64,000 nt of DNA, taken from positions 87,416 through 151,415 of the forward strand of contig NZ_JAIVFQ010000008.1 of the NCBI RefSeq assembly GCF_020829495.1. Reading direction: 5' to 3'. A program made the translations under genes and the position numbers. Below the pieces are notes generated by a model, which was not told where the DNA came from, did not search any database, and saw nothing but the letters and a program-made list of their open reading frames with translations. Below, piece by piece: positions 34,793 to 42,513 of this stretch. Position 1 is the stretch's first letter, and each line of letters opens with the position of its first letter. The DNA is from Nostoc favosum CHAB5714 (lineage in GTDB: Bacteria; Cyanobacteriota; Cyanobacteriia; Cyanobacteriales; Nostocaceae).

Positions 34793-36775
34793 ATGATTAA
34801 GCGGCTAAAGCGTTTTTTGTGGCTAGTTGTTGCCATCATTGTCGCCATTTCTATATCACTCGGATTCATGGGAAGATTGACGGCTCAACAGCCTTCGATT
34901 TCCCATCCTCTCACTTCGCTAACAGAGGCAGAAATTAGTACAGCCGTTTCGGTCATCAAAAGAGACAAAACTTTGAGCGAAATGGCAGCTTTTCCACTGA
35001 TCGCTTTACAAGAACCAGATAAAGAAGAAGTTCTGAAATTTACACCTGGTAAAGCTTTTGGGCGAAAAGCTTTTTTGGTTATCTATGAGCGAGCGCAAAA
35101 CAAAACCTATGAAGGAATTGTCGATCTAACAAGCAAAACCTTAAGTTCTTGGAAAGAAATATCCTCTGTTCAACCTGCGATCGTCAATCCAGAATATGAA
35201 CTCGCAACTCAGGTAGTTAAAGCCGATCCCCAATGGCAAAAAGCGATGCAAAGGCGGGGAATTACTGATTTTGATCAAGTCACAATTAGTTGTTGGGCAC
35301 CAGGAATCTTAAGTAAACAGGAAGAAGCAACAGGTAATCGTCTGTGTCGAGCCTTATCTTACTACAAAGGCAAAGGCTGGAACTATTACGGTAGTCCCAT
35401 TGAAGGAGTCTTAGCAACAGTCAATTTAAACACGGGTAAAATCGCCAGTTTTGTTGACAGAGGAAAAGTACCTTTCTCTAAAGAAAACTGGAACTACGAT
35501 TTAAAGTCTTTGGGCAAATTACTTTCACCACTGAAAGCATTAAAGATTGTGCAACCTAATGGTGCAAGTTTCCAGATTCAAGATAATGAAATTAGCTGGC
35601 AAGGTTGGAAGTTTCGCTATTTAATGCATCCTCGTAATGGATTAATGCTGTACCAAGTGACGCACAAGGACGGGGAAAATATTCGACCAGTTTTATACCG
35701 CGCTAGCCTATCAGAGATGGTAGTTCCTTACGGCGATCCAGATCCCACTTGGTCGTTTAGGAATGCATTTGATGTTGGAGAATACAACCTTGGTTTGCTA
35801 GCAAATACGATGGAGTTAGGTAAGGAAATTCCTGAAAACGGTCTTTTGCTGGATGCTGTATTTGCTAATGAGCAGGGAGAACCTTATAAGATACCAGGGG
35901 TTCTCGGTATCTATGAACGCGATAACGGAATGCTGTGGAAACACTATGACTACAATACTCAGCGTAATGATGTCCGTCGGAATCGAGAATTAGTGATGTC
36001 GATGACTGCGGCCGTTGACAACTATGATTACAGCATTAATTGGATATTTCACCTGGATGGGACTTTGGAAGTCCAAAATGAATTAACGGGTATCGTACTG
36101 GCGCAGGGAACGGCTGCCCAAAAGCAATCTGAGGATGATTCATCTGGTCGGTTAATTGCTAAGAATATCTTCGGAGTAAATCACCAGCACTTTTTTAACT
36201 ATCGCCTAGATTTCGATGTCGATGGTCAGGCTAATTCTGTGATGGAAATGAATGTGAAAGCTTTGCCGATGGATGAGAAAAATCCTTTAGGAAATGCGAT
36301 CGCAATTACAGAAACCCCACTAACAAAAGAAACGGCTGCTGTGCGCGATTTGGATATGAAAAGCAGCCGGGAATGGATGATTGTTAGTGCAGATAAGAAA
36401 AATACGCTAGGGGCTGCACCTGGATATATGCTGATGCCTGGTGGAAACTCCATATTTTTCCCTGTGGAAGGCTCAAACATCCGTCAAAAGGCAGAATTTG
36501 CAACTCACCACGTCTGGGTAACAAAATATAAAGCTGCTGAACTCTATGCTGGCGGCGATTATCCCAACCAAACTCAACCAGGACAGGGTTTACCTAAATA
36601 TATTGCAGACGATGAATCTTTGACGGGTGAAGATATCGTGCTGTGGTACACAATGGGGGTAACTCATGTTCCGCGATCGGAAGATTGGCCTGTGATGCCT
36701 GTTCACCGAGTTGGCTTTAAGCTAATCCCTAGAGGATTCTTTAGCCGTAATCCAGCAATTAATTTACCAGAGTAA
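34793..36775 (+). CDS. Copper amine oxidase
   Basis: 660 residues. An N-terminal membrane segment (FLWLVVAIIVAISISLGFMG) acts as signal or anchor. The catalytic domain carries the topaquinone precursor Tyr in VDNYDYSINW (consensus NYD/E). The copper ligands are the HxH pair in VNHQHFFNYRL and a distal His in MGVTHVPRSEDWPVMP. The enzyme oxidises primary amines to aldehydes with ammonia and hydrogen peroxide, probably in the periplasm. All cofactor residues are intact. The physiological substrate is unknown. Confidence 0.92.
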   Translation: MIKRLKRFLWLVVAIIVAISISLGFMGRLTAQQPSISHPLTSLTEAEISTAVSVIKRDKTLSEMAAFPLIALQEPDKEEVLKFTPGKAFGRKAFLVIYERAQNKTYEGIVDLTSKTLSSWKEISSVQPAIVNPEYELATQVVKADPQWQKAMQRRGITDFDQVTISCWAPGILSKQEEATGNRLCRALSYYKGKGWNYYGSPIEGVLATVNLNTGKIASFVDRGKVPFSKENWNYDLKSLGKLLSPLKALKIVQPNGASFQIQDNEISWQGWKFRYLMHPRNGLMLYQVTHKDGENIRPVLYRASLSEMVVPYGDPDPTWSFRNAFDVGEYNLGLLANTMELGKEIPENGLLLDAVFANEQGEPYKIPGVLGIYERDNGMLWKHYDYNTQRNDVRRNRELVMSMTAAVDNYDYSINWIFHLDGTLEVQNELTGIVLAQGTAAQKQSEDDSSGRLIAKNIFGVNHQHFFNYRLDFDVDGQANSVMEMNVKALPMDEKNPLGNAIAITETPLTKETAAVRDLDMKSSREWMIVSADKKNTLGAAPGYMLMPGGNSIFFPVEGSNIRQKAEFATHHVWVTKYKAAELYAGGDYPNQTQPGQGLPKYIADDESLTGEDIVLWYTMGVTHVPRSEDWPVMPVHRVGFKLIPRGFFSRNPAINLPE

Positions 36776-36895
36776 AATATTCGTTTTCTAAAGTTTCCTT
36801 GGTTCAGTTTTTTCGCAATCTGTAAACCTGTAACTTGAATGCTGATAAGCTTATCGTAGTCCAAAAACTGACAGTTTTCATTCATAGGATAGCTC

Positions 36896-37465
36896 ATGAA
36901 TTTTCCAGAAATTAATATTCCCGGTGAAGGCACACTGCACGCTCGTTTAATTACTTCCTTGGGTCAAATTATAGTTCGTTTGGAGGAAGACAAAACCCCC
37001 AACACTGTCAAAAATTTTGTAGGTTTAGCAACCGGGACAATCGACTGGAAAGACCCTAAGACAGGTCAATCTCAGAAGGGGACTCCTGCCTACGATGGAG
37101 TTCGCTTTCACCGAGTCATCCCTGATTTTATGATTCAGTGTGGCGATCCCCTGGCTCGCTATCCAGATATGGCCAACCGTTGGGGTACTGGTGGCCCGGG
37201 ATATCAATTTGAAGATGAATTTCATCCTGAATTGAAACACTCTAGTGCGGGTATTCTCTCAATGGCAAATGCAGGACGCGGTACTAATGGTTCGCAATGG
37301 TTCATTACAGAAGGGCCAACGCCTCATCTTGACCGCAAACACAGTGTTTTTGGTAAAGTTGTCGAAGGTATCGATATAGTCAACCGCATCGCCAATGTGC
37401 CTACGACTAGAGATCGTCCGAATCAAGACGTAGTGTTAGAAAAAGTAGAAATTTTTCGGCAGTAA
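36896..37465 (+). CDS. Peptidyl-prolyl cis-trans isomerase, cyclophilin type
   Basis: 189 residues, cytoplasmic. RFHRVIPDFMIQCGDP holds the catalytic Arg, and LSMANAGRGTNGSQWFIT the substrate-binding Gln/Phe; LDRKHSVFGKVVEGIDIVNR completes the cyclophilin fold. It accelerates proline isomerisation in folding proteins. A short insert (DWKDPKTGQSQKGTPAYDG) near residue 60 is seen in other bacterial members. Confidence 0.95.
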   Translation: MNFPEINIPGEGTLHARLITSLGQIIVRLEEDKTPNTVKNFVGLATGTIDWKDPKTGQSQKGTPAYDGVRFHRVIPDFMIQCGDPLARYPDMANRWGTGGPGYQFEDEFHPELKHSSAGILSMANAGRGTNGSQWFITEGPTPHLDRKHSVFGKVVEGIDIVNRIANVPTTRDRPNQDVVLEKVEIFRQ

Positions 37466-37477
37466 TTAACACCTCTC

Positions 37478-37572
37478 TAGTACAGCAAGGCGGAAGTCAA
37501 AAGTCAAAAGAATTGTATTCCAAGCTTTTACGCAATTTGAAATGGTATGTTTATTTCCGCCGTGTTGTACTA
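37478..37572. mobile_element. MITE family 'TAGTAC', copy B (inverted)
   Basis: 95-bp element with ends TAGTACAGCAAGGCGGAA (37478-37495) and TTCCGCCGTGTTGTACTA (37555-37572), inverted repeats with a few mismatches. Its reverse complement follows copy A (27677-27793) almost base for base, but with fewer GACTTTT heptamers. Confidence 0.85.
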
Positions 37573-38168
<596 letters not shown>

Positions 38169-39695
38169 ATGAAATTGGCTTACTGGATGTATGCAGGCCC
38201 AGCCCACATCGGCACTCTGCGAATCGCTAGCTCTTTTAAAAATGTCCATGCGATCATGCACGCCCCCATTGGCGACGACTACTTTAACGTCATGCGCTCC
38301 ATGCTATCGCGGGAGAGGGATTTTACTCCGGTAACAACCAGTGTCGTCGATCGCAACGTTTTGGCACGCGGCTCTCAAGAGAAGGTGGTAGATAACATCA
38401 CCCGCAAGGATGCCGAGGAACACCCAGATTTGATTGTGTTAACTCCCACCTGCACCTCCAGCATTTTGCAAGAGGATTTGCACAACTTTGTTGAACGAGC
38501 GCAGTTGGAAGCGAAAGGAGATGTAATGCTGGCGGATGTGAACCACTACCGCTACAACGAACTGCAAGCCGCCGATCGCACTCTGGATCAAATCGTCCAA
38601 TACTACATTGAAAAAGCGCGGAAGCGGGGCGAATTGGCTGAGGGCAAAACAGCAAAGCCCTCGGTTAACATCATCGGTACTACTACCCTCGGTTTCCACA
38701 ACAATCACGACTGCACCGAACTGAAACGTTTGATGGCTGACTTGGGAATTGAGGTAAATACCTTAATTCCCGAAGGTGCTTCGGTGAACGACTTGAAGAA
38801 GATGCCCAAAGCCTGGTTTAACCTAGTGCCTTACCGTGAACTTGGTTTAACCACAGCTCGTTACCTAGAAGAACAATTCGGCACACCTTATATAGACATT
38901 ACTCCAATGGGCGTAGTGGAAACTGCCCGTTGTATTCGCAAGATTCAGCAGGTAATTAATGCTCAAGGTGCAGAAGTTGACTACGAAGACTTCATTAACG
39001 AGCAAACCCTGCATGTATCTCAGGCTGCTTGGTTCTCCCGTTCTATTGACTGTCAAAACTTGACTGGCAAAAAAGCTGTAGTCTTTGGTGACAACACCCA
39101 TGCCGCCGCCATTACCAAGATTCTGGCGCGAGAAATGGGGATTCATGTTGTTTGGGCTGGAACCTACTGCAAATATGATGCAGAGTGGTTCCGCGAACAG
39201 GTTAGCGAGTATTGCGATGAAGTGCTAATTTCCGAAGATCATGGTGAAATTGGGGATGCGATCGCTCGTGTCGAACCTTCTGCCATTTTCGGCACCCAAA
39301 TGGAACGCCACGTTGGTAAACGTTTGGATATTCCCTGCGGCGTAATTGCAGCACCAATCCACGTCCAAAACTTCCCCATTGGTTACAAACCATTTATGGG
39401 TTACGAAGGCACGAATCAAATTACAGATTTGATCTACAATTCCTTCACTTTGGGAATGGAAGATCACCTGTTAGAAATCTTTGGTGGTCATGATACCAAA
39501 GAAGTAATTACTAGAGGAATTTCTGCTGATTCTGATTTGAATTGGACAAAAGATGGTCAAGCAGAATTGAATAAGATTCCTGGATTTGTGCGCGGTAAAG
39601 TGAAGCGTAATACTGAGAAATTTGCCCGCGATCGCGGTTTCAAAGAAATCAATGCTGAGGTATTGTACGCCGCCAAAGAAGCTGTCGGGGCGTAG
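38169..39695 (+). CDS. chlB: Light-independent protochlorophyllide reductase subunit B
   Basis: 508 residues from the ATG at 38169, exactly the usual ChlB length; an in-frame upstream ATG would add 11 untypical residues. ChlB pairs with ChlN to form the catalytic component that, with the Fe protein ChlL, reduces protochlorophyllide in the dark. The start [20 protein letters not shown] carries the conserved Asp/His region, and [18 protein letters not shown] holds the cluster-binding Cys. A repeated copy of its last 68 bp lies at 40868-40935. chlL and chlN are not adjacent. Confidence 0.98.
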   Translation: MKLAYWMYAGPAHIGTLRIASSFKNVHAIMHAPIGDDYFNVMRSMLSRERDFTPVTTSVVDRNVLARGSQEKVVDNITRKDAEEHPDLIVLTPTCTSSILQEDLHNFVERAQLEAKGDVMLADVNHYRYNELQAADRTLDQIVQYYIEKARKRGELAEGKTAKPSVNIIGTTTLGFHNNHDCTELKRLMADLGIEVNTLIPEGASVNDLKKMPKAWFNLVPYRELGLTTARYLEEQFGTPYIDITPMGVVETARCIRKIQQVINAQGAEVDYEDFINEQTLHVSQAAWFSRSIDCQNLTGKKAVVFGDNTHAAAITKILAREMGIHVVWAGTYCKYDAEWFREQVSEYCDEVLISEDHGEIGDAIARVEPSAIFGTQMERHVGKRLDIPCGVIAAPIHVQNFPIGYKPFMGYEGTNQITDLIYNSFTLGMEDHLLEIFGGHDTKEVITRGISADSDLNWTKDGQAELNKIPGFVRGKVKRNTEKFARDRGFKEINAEVLYAAKEAVGA

Positions 39696-39721
39696 TTTTG
39701 GGATTAGCAATTAATTAAATT

Positions 39722-39750
39722 AAAGGGTGTCCTGCATGGATGCCCTTTTT
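39722..39750 (+). terminator. Rho-independent terminator of chlB
   Basis: Stem AAAGGGTGTCC/GGATGCCCTTT (two G-U pairs) with loop TGCAT, followed by a T run, 27 bp after the chlB stop. Confidence 0.85.
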
Positions 39751-39882
39751 GCTTATATATCCCTGATTTTCTCATCATGGATGTAATATGCCAATCCGTC
39801 ATAATTTCGTAGCTTACGGCAATTTCGTATTTTTGATTGCTAAATTAAAAATAATAAATTGGTTAAAAATAACATAATAAAA

Positions 39883-40212
39883 ATGCCATCAGGTTTAATA
39901 ATTCAAGATGGAAAAATAACTAAATACCTACTTATTTATCAACCTCAAAGTGATAAATCAAGATATCTAGCTTTAGCAGGATATAATCTTGACAACTGGG
40001 AACTTCTTAAGAACGATATAATAAATGCTGTAGAAGGTTCTGAAATTGCAAAAGCCACCCCTAGTGATTGGGGGACTCAGTTTGAGGTTAAAAGCGAGTG
40101 GTCTGGGCCTAGTGGTCGATTAATTAAGGTAATTACTATCTGGCAACAAGATGAAGAAACAGAATTTGTTAGATTTATAACACTATATCCTGATAAATCA
40201 CGGGAGAATTAA
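39883..40212 (+). CDS. DUF6883-like small protein
   Basis: 109 residues from the ATG at 39883. Sequence MPSGLIIQDGKITKYLLIYQ, then DKSRYLALAGYNLDNWELL and WSGPSGRLIKVITIW resembles DUF6883 (seen in small stand-alone proteins and as toxin C-termini): a compact alpha/beta fold with conserved Lys, Tyr and a final VITIW strand. It is the first of three packed genes (gap 3 bp, then overlap) sitting between chlB and a duplicate of the chlB tail, which marks it as accessory. Toxin-like activity is an inference from the family only. Confidence 0.7.
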   Translation: MPSGLIIQDGKITKYLLIYQPQSDKSRYLALAGYNLDNWELLKNDIINAVEGSEIAKATPSDWGTQFEVKSEWSGPSGRLIKVITIWQQDEETEFVRFITLYPDKSREN

Positions 40213-40215
40213 ACG

Positions 40216-40467
40216 ATGACAACAGCTAGTTTATTTCAGTGGGTAGAACTGAAGCAGGATGTTCCTAACAGCCCTGTAAAAGCTGGCGATAGAGGGGTTG
40301 TGTTGGATCATCTGCGTCCTACTAAAACTCAGCAAGAGCCAGGATATATTTTAGAAATCTTTAAAGACGGTGAAACTCTAAATGTAGTTACTGTGCCTAT
40401 TTCCTGGGTTAACCCTCTACCTGAAACCTGGGGAAGTATTGAACATGATACAAGACAGACAGTTTAA
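40216..40467 (+). CDS. DUF4926-like small protein
   Basis: 83 residues: FQWVELKQDVPNSPVKAGDR, then GVVLDHLRPTKTQQEPGYIL, then TVPISWVNPL. This is the DUF4926 pattern (short SH3-like barrel, 'LxxDVPxxxxxxGxxGxVV'). DUF4926 and DUF6883 genes are, to my knowledge, often neighbours in cyanobacteria and may form a toxin-antitoxin-like pair. It overlaps the next gene by 23 bp. Confidence 0.75.
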   Translation: MTTASLFQWVELKQDVPNSPVKAGDRGVVLDHLRPTKTQQEPGYILEIFKDGETLNVVTVPISWVNPLPETWGSIEHDTRQTV

Positions 40468-40819
40468 TACAGAAAAAATCAAACTCATGGCTGACTATGG
40501 ATGCTATCCACTATGGTGGGTAAGTCCTGAGATTGGCAACATTAACCCAGAGACATTGCCATTAATTCAAGAAACTATTAAACGCTTGGACAAATGGGAA
40601 GAAATTTACAATGCAACATTAAATTGGCAAGATCCTACTAACTCGCCAGATTTGAGTGCAGAGGTTGAAGCGGCTTTTGAAGAAGAAGGAATTAGTCTGT
40701 GGAAGCAATTGCAAACAGAACTTGCACCTAATTATCAAGTTGTTTATTTCAGTGAGCTATTAGGCAAGGTTTTAACTCATCCTAGTGAATTAGAAGTTTT
40801 ACGTCCTATTCAGCAATGA
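40445..40819 (+). CDS. Small protein, third gene of the DUF6883/DUF4926 cassette
   Basis: 124 residues from the ATG at 40445, within the end of the DUF4926 gene. A soluble, acidic protein: MADYGCYPLWWVSPE, NPETLPLIQETIKRLDKWEE, SAEVEAAFEEEGISLWKQLQ. I recognise the pattern as common beside DUF4926 genes but not as a named domain. Candidate immunity or accessory protein. Confidence 0.65.
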   Translation: MIQDRQFNTEKIKLMADYGCYPLWWVSPEIGNINPETLPLIQETIKRLDKWEEIYNATLNWQDPTNSPDLSAEVEAAFEEEGISLWKQLQTELAPNYQVVYFSELLGKVLTHPSELEVLRPIQQ

Positions 40820-40867
40820 TTTCACGTGATAGAATATAAATCTAGTGCAGTATCAATAAATTTAATT

Positions 40868-40935
40868 GCGATCGCGGTTTCAAAGAAATCAACGCTGAGG
40901 TATTGTACGCCGCGAAGGAAGCTGTAGGCACGTAG
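40868..40935 (+). pseudogene. Duplicate of the chlB 3' end
   Basis: 68 bp identical to chlB 39628-39695 at 62 positions. Read in the chlB frame it gives [26 protein letters not shown], against GA-stop in chlB. Five of the six differences are at third codon positions. The copy begins exactly at a HIP1 octamer and ends at the TAG. No upstream chlB sequence is present. Confidence 0.9.
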
Positions 40936-40970
40936 ATTTAGTATAAGTAAGTAATTGCCTTGTTATAAAA

Positions 40971-41345
40971 TCAAGGAATAATCATACGCTCAAGTCCAAT
41001 CAAGATGGGTTCATACTCTTCAGGTTTCAGGCTCCCTCGATAATCAACAATACGGTTAACATCTAAAACTCTGACTTGATCTAATAAAGCAATAGATGGC
41101 GAACTTAATCCAGCAACTCCTGCTGCAAAATGTGGATATAAATCTGGTGAAGCGATTGCCCACATTTGCCCTCTATCAGTAGTCATGGGAATTACAACTA
41201 TTAACGAAAAGCGAGGTATCCCCAAGCGGTTTGGGAACCCTACAACAATTGCAGGTCTATAACCTTCTTGCTCACGGCCTTGAGGGTTTTCTTGAGGAAA
41301 ACGTGCTGTTACAACATCCCCAAACTGTAAAGAACGAGTAGTCAT
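40971..41345 (-). CDS. mazF: MazF/PemK-type toxin
   Basis: 124 residues: GDVVTARFPQENPQGREQEG, then RPAIVVGFPN, LIVVIPMTTDRGQMWAIASP and LLDQVRVLDVNRIVDYRGSL. This is the MazF/PemK ribonuclease fold. MazF toxins cleave mRNA; the conserved Arg and Thr of the active site are present. It overlaps the antitoxin gene by 4 bp (ATGA). Confidence 0.88.
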   Translation of the reverse strand: MTTRSLQFGDVVTARFPQENPQGREQEGYRPAIVVGFPNRLGIPRFSLIVVIPMTTDRGQMWAIASPDLYPHFAAGVAGLSSPSIALLDQVRVLDVNRIVDYRGSLKPEEYEPILIGLERMIIP

Positions 41346-41623
41346 TCCTCAACAATGACTACTCCCATTCCAGGAACATACTTGACAGGCAAACCCTTAT
41401 CTAGTTCGCCGGGTTGCCAATCATAAGGTTCATAGCTACCCAAATTTGATAAGTCAGTCTCTAGCCATCCTGCATCCGATTCTTCATTGACTACAGATAA
41501 CTGAGATTCCTGACGATTCTCTTTTCGCCACTCTAGAAACTGTAAGAAATCTAGAACTTCCTGCTGTGCATTTTCTGGAAGGTGTTCTAGTTTCTTCAAA
41601 ATCTTGTCTTTGAGAGAATCCAT
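41342..41623 (-). CDS. Antitoxin of the MazF pair (DUF2281-like)
   Basis: 93 residues from the ATG at 41623; a longer frame to 41779 is unlikely because family members begin MxSLKDKILKKLEHLPENAQ. The N-terminal helix is followed by a QEVLDFLQFLEWRKE segment (DUF2281-like) and an acidic C-terminal tail YEPYDWQPGELDKGLPVKYV that would bind the toxin. Directly precedes and overlaps mazF. Confidence 0.8.
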   Translation of the reverse strand: MDSLKDKILKKLEHLPENAQQEVLDFLQFLEWRKENRQESQLSVVNEESDAGWLETDLSNLGSYEPYDWQPGELDKGLPVKYVPGMGVVIVEE

Positions 41624-41709
41624 ACTTGCAGCCACGATCTTTACTGAACAGTGTAACTTATAGCTCCTATTTTTCAGAATAGACTTTTTTATCAGCTTTG
41701 AATTAGATA

Positions 41710-41759
41710 TGACTTTACAGATAATTTTAGTTACTTTTATTACATTGCTGAAAGAACGC
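41710..41759 (+). repeat. Direct repeat flanking the YefM/YoeB pair (left)
   Basis: About 50 bp beginning TGACTTTACAG and containing TTTTAGTTA and TACATTGCT. It matches 42418-42467 at roughly 41 of 50 positions in the same orientation. Confidence 0.7.
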
Positions 41760-41824
41760 TTGCGCCTCAAACTAGTCAAGCTATTATGTTCTGTAAAGCC
41801 TACAGCATTAGGAAATATCCCACC

Positions 41825-42118
41825 ATGTCCAACCAGACAAACTTGACTGATGCTCGTAACAACCTAGCCGAACTTTGCAATCAAGTAGTTGCAGATAGAG
41901 AAGTGGTAATTATTAACCGACAAGAAGGCGAAAACGTCGCCTTAATTGCTGTTGATGAACTAGATAGTTTACTAGAAACATCTCATTTACTTCGTTCACC
42001 TAAAAATGCAGTCCGTCTGTTAACTGCTTTGGAAAGAGCAAAAGCTAGAACTTTAAAACCTCAAAATATTAATGAACTACGTCAGGAGTTGGGAATTGAC
42101 GAAGAAGAAGAAAGATGA
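41825..42118 (+). CDS. yefM: YefM-type antitoxin (Phd/YefM family)
   Basis: 97 residues from the ATG at 41825. MSNQTNLTDARNNLAELCNQ, then VVADREVVIINRQEGENVAL and VDELDSLLETSHLLRSPKNA show the Phd/YefM fold: an N-terminal DNA-binding half and a toxin-wrapping C-terminal helix. Intact, although its partner toxin gene is frameshifted. Confidence 0.88.
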   Translation: MSNQTNLTDARNNLAELCNQVVADREVVIINRQEGENVALIAVDELDSLLETSHLLRSPKNAVRLLTALERAKARTLKPQNINELRQELGIDEEEER

Positions 42119-42397
42119 AACCCAACCCCAAGAAAATAAAGTTCGAGATGCTGTATTTTATCCAGAATTTCCGGAAGACCTCGCCTATTGGGTAGGACAA
42201 ACCGCAAAACAGCGCTTCGCGCTTTTAACTTGGTTGAAGCGATTATGCGAGATCCTTTTACAGGTATTGGGAAACCTGAACCATTGAAATACTTAGATTC
42301 AGATGCTTGGTCGCGGCGACTTACTCAAGAACACCGGATTGTTTATCTAGTAAGTGATGACCGAATTGATTTTCTTCAAGCTCGGTATCACTACTGA
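42115..42397 (+). pseudogene. yoeB: YoeB-type toxin, frameshifted
   Basis: The N-terminal YoeB sequence DAVFYPEFPEDLAYWV is in one frame (about 42147-42195). The rest, TNRKTALRAFNLVEAIMRDP, FTGIGKPEPLKYLDSDAWSR, IDFLQARYHY, is in another. The junction is at 42194-42198, where YWV-GQT and RTNRKTA meet; one missing base (a GAA codon reduced to GG) explains it. The ATG overlapping the yefM stop leads into a third frame that ends after 25 codons, so the start is also disturbed. Catalytic residues of the C-terminal half are intact. It was a ribosome-dependent mRNase. Confidence 0.82.
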
Positions 42398-42417
42398 AAT
42401 AGCGAATACCAGTAATG

Positions 42418-42467
42418 TGACTTTACAGCTACTTTTAGTTATTTTCCTTACATTGCTAAAATAGCGA
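42418..42467 (+). repeat. Direct repeat flanking the YefM/YoeB pair (right)
   Basis: TGACTTTACAG followed by TTTTAGTTA and TACATTGCT. Partner of the repeat at 41710-41759; together they bracket the YefM/YoeB module. Confidence 0.7.
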
Positions 42468-42513
42468 TGCCTACGGCGGACTGTGCCTACGCACCTCTAT
42501 TTATTGCAAAAAC

